Shown here: piece by piece, positions 1-9,120 of the stretch
How the letters are laid out: each line of letters opens with the position of its first letter
Numbering within the stretch: the first letter of the stretch is position 1
NCBI GenBank assembly: GCA_964627665.1
Contig: CAZVKG010000001.1
Coordinates: forward strand, 1-64,000
Reading direction: 5' to 3'
DNA from: UBA1351 sp964627665
Lineage (GTDB): Bacteria; Bacillota; Clostridia; Lachnospirales; Vallitaleaceae
Length of the DNA: 64,000 bases
Translations under genes and position numbers: made by a program
The notes under the pieces: generated by a model
Databases searched by the model: none
The model's input: only the letters and a program-made list of their open reading frames with translations
What the model was told of the DNA's origin: nothing

Positions 1-162
1 GGTTAAAGTGCTTATATTGGGCGGTTAACATGCTCAAACTAATCGGTGTACTCAACTATCACCTGACGATGAAACATGTCAAAACTTTACTAATCTTTTT
101 ACACAGTTGCAGATGTGCTGATAGAAATCCACCTTTTAATATCAATTTAATATCACCCCAAC

Positions 163-207
163 ATTAAAAGAGCGCCAAACCCTTTAAATATAAGGATTTG
201 ACGCTTT
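163..207 (-). terminator. Intrinsic terminator of guaA
   Basis: A 14-bp stem (171-184 pairing with 192-205, two G-U pairs, 7-nt loop) starts about 10 nt after the guaA stop and is followed on the minus strand by a short CTTTT run. The remaining bases 1-160 show no convincing gene. A TTGACA hexamer on the minus strand at 77-82 might belong to a promoter reading out of the window, but no good -10 accompanies it. Confidence 0.7.
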
Positions 208-214
208 AAGTTTA

Positions 215-1750
215 CTACTCCCACTCGATTGTTGCTGGTGGTTTACTTGTTATATCGTACACGATGCGGTTGACGTGATCGACTTCGTTTACGATACGGT
301 TACTTACTCTTGCAAGGATATCGTATGGTATTCTTGACCAGTCTGCGGTCATGAAGTCGGATGTGTCGACGGAACGTAGTGCAACGGTATAGCTATAGGT
401 ACGTTCGTCGCCCATGACGCCTACACTTCTTAGGTTGGTCAGTACAGCGAAGTATTGACCTAATCCGGCTGAGATACCGGCTTTTTTAACTTCTTCTCGG
501 AAGATAAAGTCAGCTTCACGAAGAATGTCTAATCGATCTTTACTGATGGCTCCGATGACACGGATAGCAAGGCCCGGTCCTGGGAAGGGTTGTCTTGCCA
601 CTAAGAACTCAGGGATGCCAATGGCACGGCCCACATTACGCACTTCATCTTTGAAGAGGTCACGTAAGGGTTCGATGATTTCTTTGAAGTCCACGTGTTC
701 AGGAAGTCCACCTACATTATGGTGACTTTTGATAACGGCTGCGTCTTTGGTTCCACTCTCAATAACATCCGGATAGATTGTACCTTGAACAAGGAAGTCA
801 ACGACTCCGATTTTTTTCGCTTCTGCTTCGAAAACACGGATGAATTCTTCACCGATGATTTTACGCTTTTGCTCAGGATCATCGATACCTGCTAATTTTC
901 CTAGGAATTGATCTTCACAGTTGACTCGGATGATATTCATATCGAATTCTTCCCCGAAAACACGTTCGACATCATCTCCTTCGTTTTTACGAAGCAGACC
1001 ATGATCGACGAAGATACAGGTGAGTTGTTTGCCAACAGCTTTGTGAATAAGGCCAGCTGCTACCGATGAGTCAACCCCACCTGATAAAGCTAAGAGTACT
1101 TTTTTATCACCGATCTTTTTACGAAGTTTTTCAATCTGCTCTTCTGCAAAGTCGCTCATGATCCAATCTTGGCTACATCCACACACATCAATCAAAAAGT
1201 TAACTAACATTTTTTGACCTTCGGGTGTATGATTGACTTCCGGATGGAATTGAACACCATAGAGTTTTTTCTCTTCGTTAGCCATAGCTGCGACCGGACA
1301 TGTATCTGTCTTGGCCGTTACGACGAATCCTTCTGGTGGTGTACTTACAAAATATGTATGGCTCATCCAAGATGTGGTTTCTTTGGATACGTTTTTAAAT
1401 AGAATATGGTCTGTATCTACTTCCATATCTGTCTTACCGTATTCACGTTGAGGCGCTTTTGTTACCTCAGCTCCAAGTGTATATCCCATGAGTTGAGAAC
1501 CATAGCATATGCCGAGGATGGGAATACCTGCCTCAAAGATTTTCGGATCTATTTTGGGTGCGCTCTCTTCATATACAACGCTGGGGCCTCCGGTGAAGAT
1601 AATCCCTTTTGGATTACGCGCAATAATTTCTTCAATCGGTGTTTCATAGTGCATTACTTCAGCATAAACATTGGCTTCACGTACACGTCTTGCTATTAAC
1701 TGATTATACTGTCCACCAAAGTCTAAAACAATGACTAACTCATGATTCAT
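215..1750 (-). CDS. guaA: GMP synthase (glutamine-hydrolysing)
   Basis: Converts XMP to GMP with ATP and glutamine, the last step of GMP synthesis in the cytosol. Numbered from a TTG codon six bases upstream of the chosen start, the N-terminal class I amidotransferase domain has nucleophile Cys84 (GICYGSQ) and the His171/Glu173 pair (QFHPEV). The ATP-pyrophosphatase domain has the PP-loop SGGVDSS at 225-231, and the C-terminal dimerisation domain ends in the typical IEWE. The length of 511 residues is normal. I chose ATG at 1750 because AGGAGG sits 6 nt before it, whereas the TTG at 1756 overlaps that Shine-Dalgarno. The gene is transcribed alone, with its own consensus promoter and terminator. 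No purine riboswitch is visible in the short leader. guaB and deoD lie elsewhere in the window. Confidence 0.97.
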   Translation of the reverse strand: MNHELVIVLDFGGQYNQLIARRVREANVYAEVMHYETPIEEIIARNPKGIIFTGGPSVVYEESAPKIDPKIFEAGIPILGICYGSQLMGYTLGAEVTKAPQREYGKTDMEVDTDHILFKNVSKETTSWMSHTYFVSTPPEGFVVTAKTDTCPVAAMANEEKKLYGVQFHPEVNHTPEGQKMLVNFLIDVCGCSQDWIMSDFAEEQIEKLRKKIGDKKVLLALSGGVDSSVAAGLIHKAVGKQLTCIFVDHGLLRKNEGDDVERVFGEEFDMNIIRVNCEDQFLGKLAGIDDPEQKRKIIGEEFIRVFEAEAKKIGVVDFLVQGTIYPDVIESGTKDAAVIKSHHNVGGLPEHVDFKEIIEPLRDLFKDEVRNVGRAIGIPEFLVARQPFPGPGLAIRVIGAISKDRLDILREADFIFREEVKKAGISAGLGQYFAVLTNLRSVGVMGDERTYSYTVALRSVDTSDFMTADWSRIPYDILARVSNRIVNEVDHVNRIVYDITSKPPATIEWE

Positions 1751-1785
1751 GGTCAACCTCCTATAATATAAAACATTTGTAATCT

Positions 1786-1814
1786 ACTATATCCTAGGCG
1801 TATTCAAAAGTCAA
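1786..1814 (-). promoter_or_regulatory. guaA promoter (sigma-A type)
   Basis: On the minus strand TTGACT (1809-1814) and TATAGT (1786-1791) are separated by exactly 17 bp, about 35-40 nt upstream of the guaA start codon. The leader is too short for a riboswitch. Confidence 0.75.
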
Positions 1815-1855
1815 ACATTTTTCATCATTCTTAACAAAATGTTCGGTTTTGTTCC

Positions 1856-2785
1856 TTAGAATAAAAAACGAATCAAAAAAATCATATAAGGAAGTGATAT
1901 TCCCAATAATAATGTTGATATAAATACGGCTTCCGACGCTTCCATCACATGGGTATCATATTCTTGACAGAGAATAACGGCATTTGCTGCAACCGGCATC
2001 CCACTTAGAATAATAACCACTGAAGCAATCATGATATCTACCCCAACCAGCCATAATATAACCGCTAATAGCGTGGGTACGAGGATGAGCTTTATAAAAC
2101 TAAAAACAAAGATTCGACGTTTTCCAAGTACCGACCGTATATTTACGCCATATAAGGATGCGCCGATGACAAGGAGTGATAAGGGTGTTGTCATATCCCC
2201 GATATCGGATAAGAGTTCATTCACAAATGTCGGAAGCTCAATCGATGCAAAAAACAAGATAAGTCCAACGACCGTTGCAATCAAACCCGGGTTAAGAAAC
2301 ACTTTGAGTTCAAGTTTTTGATGCTGGTCTGTGCCATGGGTTATAAATGAAATTCCTAATGTAAATACTAAAACATTAAATGGTAAATTCAAGATTGCGG
2401 CATAAAATAATGCATCACTCCCGAGTACTGCACTTAATACCGGATATCCAACAAAGGCAACATTTCCAAATAATATAATGAAGCGATAGAGGCCTACATC
2501 TTCGTATGGCACACGTAAAAGCTTTGTCAATACATAAGCAGCAACGATCAAGAATCCGTACTGAACAACTGCAATCATGATAACTTGCCAAATATCTTCT
2601 TGGGTAATCGCATTTGTATTGACCATGCTTGAGATTAACATGGCCGGCAGTGTAAATGTAAAAATTAGATTCGAAACATGTTTTGCAGCTTCTTTTTTAA
2701 TTCCTTTAACTGCGACAAGTATATATCCGGCAAATAGTAGGATAAATAATTGGGCTAGTTTTAATAAGACATATTGAATATCCAT
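1856..2785 (-). CDS. AEC-family transporter (auxin efflux carrier type)
   Basis: A hydrophobic protein of about 309 residues with roughly ten predicted membrane spans in two repeats, characteristic of the AEC/BASS-like permease fold. Recognisable features are an N-terminal span with AGYILVAVKG, the FTLPAMLISS segment and the C-terminal ILSGMPVAANAVILCQEY segment, which matches the family's conserved region. Bacterial members move organic or keto acids such as malate, but the substrate cannot be read from sequence. The start is the ATG after AGAAAGG; an upstream TTG overlaps that site. It begins about 26 nt after the leuA stop with no terminator between, so it is probably cotranscribed with leuA under the leucine T-box, which would fit export or exchange of a related acid (inference). 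Confidence 0.85.
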   Translation of the reverse strand: MDIQYVLLKLAQLFILLFAGYILVAVKGIKKEAAKHVSNLIFTFTLPAMLISSMVNTNAITQEDIWQVIMIAVVQYGFLIVAAYVLTKLLRVPYEDVGLYRFIILFGNVAFVGYPVLSAVLGSDALFYAAILNLPFNVLVFTLGISFITHGTDQHQKLELKVFLNPGLIATVVGLILFFASIELPTFVNELLSDIGDMTTPLSLLVIGASLYGVNIRSVLGKRRIFVFSFIKLILVPTLLAVILWLVGVDIMIASVVIILSGMPVAANAVILCQEYDTHVMEASEAVFISTLLLGISLPYMIFLIRFLF

Positions 2786-2811
2786 TGGCAACCTTTCTTC
2801 ATGTATAAATT

Positions 2812-4488
2812 CTAGTGGTCAAAGCCATTAAGCGCACTCATAATAGCACGAATCGATGCATTATCGATGTTAGAGTCTTTACCGACACCATAATGTAGTA
2901 CACCGTCTTGATTCTTCAACTGAATGTATGCTGCGGCTTCTGCCGTCGCAGTCTCTGATAATGCATGCTCATTATAATTGACTAACTCATATGTCCCTTC
3001 TAACATGGGCGCGATAGCATTAAAGAATGCAGATACCGGTCCATTTCCTTCTCCGGCAACTTGTTTATTAACACCGTTGATTTTCACCGATGCCTTGACA
3101 GACATATGGCCATTTTCTTGATCATCATAAGCGTATGAAAAATGCACTAACTCATTGGGTTCAACCACATTAATAAATGTCCTATTAAAAATATCAAATA
3201 TTTCCTGATTCGTCAATTCCCGACTTAAGCGATCTGCTTCTTTTTGAACATAAAAGCTAATCTCAGGATGCATGGCTTTGGGACATTGGTATCCATAGTC
3301 CGATTCAAGAATATAGGCAACGCCACCTTTACCAGATTGACTATTGATACGAATAATCGGTTCATACATACGTCCGATATCTGCCGGATCAAGGGGAAGA
3401 TAAGGAACATCCCATACTTTTTCTTCCCGTTCTTTATAAGCTTGAAGCCCTTTTCGAATAGCATCTTGATGGGATCCGGAAAAAGCGGTGTAAACTAACT
3501 TACCTGCATAGGGATGGCGATCATGAACAGTCATGCCTGTACACGTCTCATAGGTCTCGATAACCCGATTGATGTCTTCCATATGTAATCCCGGTTCGAT
3601 ACCTTGAGAGTACAAATTCATAGCCATGACTAAAATATCCAAATTTCCAGTACGTTCTCCATTACCAAAAAGTGTGCCTTCCACACGATCAGCTCCGGCT
3701 AAAACACCTAGCTCAGTAGCCGCTACACCTGTTCCTCGATCATTATGGGTATGTAAGCTAATTAATACCGATTCACGGTTATTAAGCTTGTTACAGAACC
3801 ACTCAACCTCATCTGCAAACACATTGGGTGTTGTCATCTCTACTGTAGCCGGAAGATTAATAATCGCCTTATGGTCGGGTGTTGGTTCCCAGGTATCAAT
3901 AACGGCTTGAACCACCTCTAATGCATAGTCCATCTCTGTTCCGGTAAAACTTTCCGGTGAATACTCAAAAGTGAAATCTGTCTCCGGATATTTGGCTGCA
4001 TATTTTTGTAATAATTTTGCGCCTTCAACAGCAATGGCTTTTATCTCTTCCTTGCTTTTTTTGAAGACCATCTCCCGTTGTGCCGTGGATGTTGAGTTAT
4101 AGACATGAACCACAGCAGAGTGGGCTCCTTCTAAGGCTTCAAAGGTTTTAGCAATCAAGTGTTCCCTTGCTTGAACAAGCACTTGAACTTTCACATCTTC
4201 AGGAATTCGATTTTCTTCAATTAACCGACGTAAGAAATTATACTCTGTATCGGAAGCCGATGGAAATCCAATCTCAATCTCTTTGAATCCCATATCTACA
4301 AGCATTCTAAAAAACTTCATCTTAGCTTCAATGCCCATTGGATTTGGTAAGGCCTGATTACCATCTCGAAGGTCAACACTACAAAACATAGGTGCGACTT
4401 CTTGTTCTTTGTCCGGCCACGTTCGATCCGCATATTTAAATACAGGGTATTTTTGATACTTTCCAATATTCTTATTCGTTTTCATCAT
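2812..4488 (-). CDS. leuA: 2-isopropylmalate synthase
   Basis: Condenses acetyl-CoA with 2-oxoisovalerate, the first committed step of leucine synthesis. The N-terminal TIM barrel contains DLRDGNQAL near residue 40 and the metal-binding HTHNDRGTG segment. The C-terminal part has a LeuA dimer/regulatory domain (VAGEGNGPVSAFFNAI), where leucine feedback normally acts. The 558 residues fit the longer LeuA type 2 family rather than the roughly 510-residue type. The start is ATG at 4488, 7 nt after AGGAGG; an upstream in-frame start would read through that site. No leuBCD genes are nearby. Expression is set by the T-box leader immediately upstream, and the AEC transporter follows in the same transcript. 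Confidence 0.96.
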   Translation of the reverse strand: MMKTNKNIGKYQKYPVFKYADRTWPDKEQEVAPMFCSVDLRDGNQALPNPMGIEAKMKFFRMLVDMGFKEIEIGFPSASDTEYNFLRRLIEENRIPEDVKVQVLVQAREHLIAKTFEALEGAHSAVVHVYNSTSTAQREMVFKKSKEEIKAIAVEGAKLLQKYAAKYPETDFTFEYSPESFTGTEMDYALEVVQAVIDTWEPTPDHKAIINLPATVEMTTPNVFADEVEWFCNKLNNRESVLISLHTHNDRGTGVAATELGVLAGADRVEGTLFGNGERTGNLDILVMAMNLYSQGIEPGLHMEDINRVIETYETCTGMTVHDRHPYAGKLVYTAFSGSHQDAIRKGLQAYKEREEKVWDVPYLPLDPADIGRMYEPIIRINSQSGKGGVAYILESDYGYQCPKAMHPEISFYVQKEADRLSRELTNQEIFDIFNRTFINVVEPNELVHFSYAYDDQENGHMSVKASVKINGVNKQVAGEGNGPVSAFFNAIAPMLEGTYELVNYNEHALSETATAEAAAYIQLKNQDGVLHYGVGKDSNIDNASIRAIMSALNGFDH

Positions 4489-4509
4489 TCTTATTCCTCC
4501 TAATAAAAT

Positions 4510-4777
4510 CAAAAAAACCTTTCATCTCTATTACTAATAGAGACGAAAGGTCAACTTCCGCGTTACCACTCAAATTCATTCCTCAGAATGCACTCACAAA
4601 GATACGAACATATCTTCTTGATATAACGGTCAATACCGGCTATGTCTACTCATCTTCAACACGCAACTCCAAGGCTAGTTCATAATCTATCCAATGTTGT
4701 TTCACACCGCCCAACAACTCTCTGAAAATATCAAGAAAACTACTGCTCCTTTTCACAGTTTTTATTCCATGTAGTTT
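4510..4777 (-). promoter_or_regulatory. Leucine T-box riboswitch leader of leuA
   Basis: This gene-free stretch is a T-box leader. Reading the minus strand in order it has the Stem I base (GGAGCAGTAG), an AGAGAG...GGTGTGAAA segment, a specifier region reading GAA-CTA-GCCTTGGAGT with CTA (Leu) at 4676-4678, a CCGGT element, the T-box proper (GAGTGGTAACGCGG, about 4559-4572), and a terminator hairpin (about 4518-4551) followed by a T run. The T-box sequence can pair with the uncharged tRNA acceptor end to form an antiterminator. A Leu specifier matches leuA downstream, so leucine starvation should switch transcription on. Confidence 0.93.
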
Positions 4778-4783
4778 TAAAAA

Positions 4784-4812
4784 ATGATACACCATCTCAA
4801 ATCCTTTGTCAA
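4784..4812 (-). promoter_or_regulatory. Promoter of the leuA T-box transcript
   Basis: TTGACA (4807-4812) and TATCAT (4784-4789) are spaced 17 bp apart on the minus strand, placing transcription start near 4777, just before Stem I of the T-box. The -35 box lies right after the stop of the upstream DUF554 gene. Confidence 0.8.
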
Positions 4813-4817
4813 GCTTT

Positions 4818-5501
4818 TTAGAAAAATTGATGAACCACCATGAAGATGATAATGACCACTAGAGACGGTAGCATATTCATTACTTTTATGGCCTTCAGTT
4901 CAAGAATATTCAGTGCGAGAGCGATTAAAAGCAGTCCTCCAACAGCACTGAGTTCCGTAATCATGGGTTCATTCAGATAATTTTGCAAATAGCCTGCCAG
5001 TAGTGTCAGTCCGCCTTGAAAGATAAACAAGGGTATGGCGCTAAAGATGACTCCAATACCTAAGGTTGAGGCTAATGCAAGGGCTGCAAAACCATCCATT
5101 GTCGCCTTGGTCAATAGTAAGTCCGGCGAGTGATTTACCCCCTCTTGAATAGCGCCTAATATTGTCATTGAGCCCATACAAAAGAGTAAAAAGGCGGTAA
5201 TTAATCCTGTTGAAAAATTAGAATCATTCGATTTGAGTCGCTTTTTAAAGCGTTCGCTCAATCGATTTAATTGTTTGTCTAAATCAAGTCCTTCACCAAC
5301 AATACTTCCAATAATGATACTAAAAACCATAAATAACTGTTGCTGGGATTGAATGGCCATAGAAACGCCAAGTATTAATGTAAATACGCCAATACCGTTA
5401 AATGCAATGTCGATAAATCGTTTGGGTACTTTGGAATGAAACAGCATACCAATGGTTCCGCCAATAATAACTGTAAGAACGTTAACTATTGTACCAATCA
5501 T
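4818..5501 (-). CDS. DUF554 family membrane protein
   Basis: A 227-residue integral membrane protein starting MIGTIVNVLTVIIGGTIGML, the hallmark of DUF554 (YqgA/YdfK of Escherichia coli and Bacillus). About six or seven spans are visible, with a charged cytosolic loop near residues 75-95 (LNRLSERFKKRL). The family has no established function; a transport role is often assumed. Its ATG overlaps the stop codon of the DAHP synthase gene in an ATGA arrangement, so the two are translationally coupled. This pairing with aromatic amino acid synthesis is only suggestive of a functional link. Confidence 0.88.
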   Translation of the reverse strand: MIGTIVNVLTVIIGGTIGMLFHSKVPKRFIDIAFNGIGVFTLILGVSMAIQSQQQLFMVFSIIIGSIVGEGLDLDKQLNRLSERFKKRLKSNDSNFSTGLITAFLLFCMGSMTILGAIQEGVNHSPDLLLTKATMDGFAALALASTLGIGVIFSAIPLFIFQGGLTLLAGYLQNYLNEPMITELSAVGGLLLIALALNILELKAIKVMNMLPSLVVIIIFMVVHQFF

Positions 5502-6526
5502 AGCTTATCCGCGATGTTCATAATCATCCGATACGTTTCGTCATAGGACAAACATGGATCTGTAATGGATTTTCCGTAACATCCTCCGTCAATGCTTTGA
5601 CATCCACCTTCAATGTAGCTTTCAATCATAAGACCTTTGACAATATTTTTGATTCTGGAATCATAATTTCTATTGCGAATAATTTCATTGGCAATTCGTG
5701 GTTGTTCTGCGTATTGTTTATTGGAATTGGCGTGATTGGTATCGATAATAACTGCCGGAAACTCTAATTCCCGTTGCTCATATTGGTCAATCAAGTAACG
5801 TATATCTTCATAATGATAGTTGGGGAAATTTCGTCCGTATTGATCGACAAATCCACGTAATATTGCATGAGACAAAGGATTTCCCGATGTTTTTACTTCA
5901 AAACCTCTAAAGATAAAATTGTGATCAATCTGGGCTGCACGAATGGCATTTAGCATGACTGTAATGTCACCACCTGTTGGATTCTTCATACCGACAGGAA
6001 TATCTAATCCACTCACGGTTAAACGGTGTTGCTGATTTTCAACACTTCGTGCACCAATCGCCACATAGCTCAATATATCATCTAAATATGCATAGTTTTC
6101 CGGATATAGCATTTCATCGGCACTGGTCATACCTGAAATCTCAGCAGCTTTAATATGGAGCTGACGAATGGCTTTGATTCCTGCCACCATGTCCGATGCT
6201 TCTAAGGGATTGGGTTGATGTAACATGCCCTTATACCCTTCACCGGTCGTTCTTGGCTTGTTGGTATATATTCTGGGAATAATAATAATCTTATCTTCTA
6301 CTTTTTCTTGAAGCGTCGTCAAACGTTCAATATAGTCTAATACGGCCACTTCATTATCGGCAGAACAAGGACCAACCACGAGAATGAATTTGTCGCTCTT
6401 GCCAACAAAAACATCTTTAATCGCTTGATCTCTTTGTGTTTTTCTTTGTTTTATTGTATCAGATACCGGTAACTCTTCCATAATTTCTTTCGGGTTTGGA
6501 AGTTGTATAATATATTCTAAGCTCAT
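5498..6526 (-). CDS. aroF: 3-deoxy-7-phosphoheptulonate synthase (class I alpha)
   Basis: Condenses phosphoenolpyruvate and erythrose 4-phosphate, the first step of the shikimate pathway. Its 342 residues match the E. coli AroF/AroG/AroH type in length and motifs: VVGPCSADN near the start with the metal-ligand Cys, PRIYTNKPRTTGEGYKG, GARSVENQQHR, KNPTGGD, and the C-terminal IDTNHANSNK and ESYIEGG segments. The start is ATG at 6526, 8 nt after GGAGG; a further in-frame ATG at 6541 lies at the Shine-Dalgarno itself. Which aromatic amino acid inhibits it cannot be told. It has its own promoter and is followed by DUF554 with a 4-bp overlap. Confidence 0.95.
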   Translation of the reverse strand: MSLEYIIQLPNPKEIMEELPVSDTIKQRKTQRDQAIKDVFVGKSDKFILVVGPCSADNEVAVLDYIERLTTLQEKVEDKIIIIPRIYTNKPRTTGEGYKGMLHQPNPLEASDMVAGIKAIRQLHIKAAEISGMTSADEMLYPENYAYLDDILSYVAIGARSVENQQHRLTVSGLDIPVGMKNPTGGDITVMLNAIRAAQIDHNFIFRGFEVKTSGNPLSHAILRGFVDQYGRNFPNYHYEDIRYLIDQYEQRELEFPAVIIDTNHANSNKQYAEQPRIANEIIRNRNYDSRIKNIVKGLMIESYIEGGCQSIDGGCYGKSITDPCLSYDETYRMIMNIADKL

Positions 6527-6555
6527 CTTTTCTTCCTCCATTTTATATTGATTCT

Positions 6556-6584
6556 ACTTTATATTAGAAAAATGGATTTGTCAA
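6556..6584 (-). promoter_or_regulatory. Promoter of the DAHP synthase operon
   Basis: On the minus strand a perfect TTGACA (6579-6584) is followed after 17 bp by TAAAGT (6556-6561). This is about 30 nt before the chosen start codon. No leader peptide, T-box or trp-type attenuator is visible. Confidence 0.7.
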
Positions 6585-6620
6585 CCCTTTATTACTATAT
6601 CACTTTAAACCGACAGAGTT

Positions 6621-8381
6621 TTATATCTTAAAGGGAAGCTTAACTTTCATTGTAGTTCCCTGTCCGACCTGGCTTTTTACCGTGATGTTACCGTGATACA
6701 ATTCGACAATATGTTTGACAATAGACAAGCCTAGACCGGTACCACCTTGTTTTCTAGATCGTCCTTTGTCGACGCGATAAAACCGTTCAAAGAGCCGTTC
6801 AAGGTGTTTCTCGTCAATACCTATACCTATATCTGCAATCATAATATTCAAAAATTGTTCGTCTCTTGATTGACTACAGTCTATACTTACAGAGCCTTGT
6901 TCCGTGTATTTAATACTATTATCGATTAGATTAATCAACAACTGTTTAATTCGATCTTTATTACATTCTAGCAAGGGTAAATCTTCTTGAACTGAAATAT
7001 TGAGATCCAAGTTTTTCTGCTCTGCTTTTATGGACAGTACATCAATAACCTCGCCGACAATATCCGCAATCGGATAGACGCCAACATTACGATCAATCTT
7101 CATGCTTTCAATTTCAGAAAGAATTAATATATCTTCGATTAAAATAGCTAGCCGTTCCGCTTCGATATCAATAATATCCAAAAAACGTTCGGATACTTCA
7201 GTGTCATTCATTGCTCCGTTTTTCAATGTATCCACAAAACCTTTAATCGAGGTTAATGGCGTCTTTAATTCATGGGTAACATTGGATACAAACTCTTGGC
7301 GAATCAATTCAAGTTTTCTGATTTTTGTGATATCCTCAACGATAATTAGTATACCATGTAAGGTATTCTTACTCGTCCTGCTTTTTATTGGCGTTGCTGA
7401 AAATTTCAGGATCTTTTCTTCAAGGCCTTTTTTCATCATAGCTTCTTCTTCAATATACTCGCCATCTTCAATCGATTTTTCAATCACCTTAAATATATTT
7501 GTGTTGCGTATCACTTCATAGAACAACTTTCCTTCAAGGGGCGCTTTTAAATCTAATATTTCGCTAAAGGGTTTATTGGCAAAAACAATCTGATAGGATT
7601 CATCAATGGCAGCTAAACCAAGATCCATACTAACGAGAATGGATTCAAGTTCCGCGTTTTTCTGTTCAATCTGCCATAGATTTTTACGCATTGTAAAGGT
7701 CATTAAATTAAAGGCATCTGCAAGTTTTCCCAATTGATTTTTGTCATCGACGTATACTTTATGGTCGTAATCACCCGATGTGATTTTTTCCGCAATCGTT
7801 GTAAACTCATTGATTGGATTCATTAAGCGACGTATGAAAAAAAACGCTGCAATCGACGAGAGTATCAGACCTAGAATCAGTCCAATAACAACAGACTCTA
7901 GCATATCACTGATAAGCGCTTGAATATTGTCTGCCGGAACAGATATCCTTAAAATCCCTTGAATATCCTCGTATTCAAATGGCTTAGCAAAATAATACAA
8001 ATAGGCTTCCATGGTGGTACTATAACGAAGCTCCGGATCGCGTATTCCACGAAGAGCGTTTTTGAATTCTGTACGATTAGCATGGTTTTCCATTGTATCC
8101 GGATTATTAAGAGAATCTGCAAGAACAAGACCATCGCCAGCTATTAATGTAATCCTTACCTTTGTTTGCTTCCCATATGCAACAACAACATCTTGTAGAC
8201 TTTGTTCTGATGTCATCATCTCATATTTGATTAATCGATCAATAAGCTCAATTTTTTCTTGTGAATCTTGTGTTGTTTGTTCAAAAAAATGACGGTTTAC
8301 TTTTTGCCATGAAAACAAAACCGTCACTATTATTGTAATTGCTACAATCGCTATATATGTTGCCAGTAGTTTTTTGCCCAT
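6621..8381 (-). CDS. phoR: Phosphate-regulon sensor histidine kinase PhoR
   Basis: A 586-residue membrane kinase. In order there is a first membrane span (5-24), an extracytoplasmic sensor region (about 30-160), a second span (about 163-184), HAMP, a PAS domain, the dimerisation/phosphoacceptor segment with FVSNVTHELKTPLTS, and an ATPase domain with N box NLIDNSIKYTE, a G1 box in DIGIGID and G2 GGTGLGLS. This is the standard PhoR architecture of Firmicutes. It starts 10 bp after the response regulator, with the Shine-Dalgarno GAGGTGAT overlapping that gene's end. Context with pstB-phoU makes inorganic phosphate limitation the likely signal, conveyed through PstB/PhoU rather than by direct phosphate binding. 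Confidence 0.93.
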   Translation of the reverse strand: MGKKLLATYIAIVAITIIVTVLFSWQKVNRHFFEQTTQDSQEKIELIDRLIKYEMMTSEQSLQDVVVAYGKQTKVRITLIAGDGLVLADSLNNPDTMENHANRTEFKNALRGIRDPELRYSTTMEAYLYYFAKPFEYEDIQGILRISVPADNIQALISDMLESVVIGLILGLILSSIAAFFFIRRLMNPINEFTTIAEKITSGDYDHKVYVDDKNQLGKLADAFNLMTFTMRKNLWQIEQKNAELESILVSMDLGLAAIDESYQIVFANKPFSEILDLKAPLEGKLFYEVIRNTNIFKVIEKSIEDGEYIEEEAMMKKGLEEKILKFSATPIKSRTSKNTLHGILIIVEDITKIRKLELIRQEFVSNVTHELKTPLTSIKGFVDTLKNGAMNDTEVSERFLDIIDIEAERLAILIEDILILSEIESMKIDRNVGVYPIADIVGEVIDVLSIKAEQKNLDLNISVQEDLPLLECNKDRIKQLLINLIDNSIKYTEQGSVSIDCSQSRDEQFLNIMIADIGIGIDEKHLERLFERFYRVDKGRSRKQGGTGLGLSIVKHIVELYHGNITVKSQVGQGTTMKVKLPFKI

Positions 8382-8391
8382 ACGATCACCT

Positions 8392-9105
8392 CTATTTAAA
8401 CTTATACCCTACGCCGCGAACCGTTTTAATGTATTGGGGGTTTTTATCATCGGCTTCGATTTTTTTTCTTAGATTTCGAATATGTACATCCACTGTTCGC
8501 GTCTCGCCATAGTATTCATATCCCCATATTTTTTCTAACAAGTATTCCCGGTCAAAAACACGACCTTTGTTCTTTGCTAATAAATATAAAAGTTCAAATT
8601 CTTTGAGCGGTAATTCAATCTTTTCTCCATCGATCATAATCTCATGAGTCGACCGATTGATCTCAATACCGGAAACTGTAATCACATCATCTGTCGGAAT
8701 TGAATTTTCATTGCGAATCTTATTCAACTCACTGGTACGGCGAAAAACAGCTTTCATACGGGCAACAAGTTCGTGACTTCCAAAAGGTTTTCCTATATAG
8801 TCATCTGCACCCATCTCAAGTCCTAAAACTGTATCTATTTCTTCACTTTTTGCTGTTAACATAATCACGGGAATTTGTTTCAGTTTAGGATTATTGCGGA
8901 TTTGTCGAAGAACTTCTAAGCCATCAATGCCAGGAAGCATTAAATCTAAAAGAATTAAATCCACAGCATTATTTTCTAATATTTTTAGCCCTGTTTCTCC
9001 ATCAAGTGCTTGTAAGACCTGATAGCCATTTTTTTCAAGGTTATATCTAAGTAGTTCAAGAATATGTTCTTCGTCATCAATCGTTAAAACAGTATTAACC
9101 GCCAT
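8392..9105 (-). CDS. phoP: Phosphate-regulon response regulator (PhoP/PhoB, OmpR family)
   Basis: A 237-residue two-domain regulator. The receiver domain has the acidic pair (IDDEE), phosphoacceptor Asp in LILLDLMLPG and Lys in GADDYIGKPFG. The C-terminal winged helix has ELPLKEFELLYLLAKNKGRVF and the terminal TVRGVGYKF, typical of OmpR/PhoB proteins. The start is ATG at 9105, directly after GGAGGAAACC; an earlier ATG at 9117 lies at the start of that ribosome site. It is cotranscribed with pstB, phoU and phoR. PhoP-type TTNACA repeats upstream of pstB suggest it activates its own operon. The symbol phoP follows Bacillus usage; phoB would be equivalent. Confidence 0.93.
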   Translation of the reverse strand: MAVNTVLTIDDEEHILELLRYNLEKNGYQVLQALDGETGLKILENNAVDLILLDLMLPGIDGLEVLRQIRNNPKLKQIPVIMLTAKSEEIDTVLGLEMGADDYIGKPFGSHELVARMKAVFRRTSELNKIRNENSIPTDDVITVSGIEINRSTHEIMIDGEKIELPLKEFELLYLLAKNKGRVFDREYLLEKIWGYEYYGETRTVDVHIRNLRKKIEADDKNPQYIKTVRGVGYKFK

Positions 9106-9120
9106 GGTTTCCTCCATTAA

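Noticed and set aside
1820..1850. Short inverted repeat after the AEC transporter gene
   Set aside because: The stem is 7 A/T-rich pairs and no T run follows on the minus strand, so it was not called a terminator.
1751..1855. Purine riboswitch before guaA
   Set aside because: The promoter is only about 36 nt from the start codon, which leaves no room for an aptamer; guaB also lacks enough leader.
7102..7521. 139-codon open frame on the plus strand opposite phoR
   Set aside because: It lies wholly antisense to the kinase domains of phoR, has no ribosome site and a composition expected of a shadow frame.
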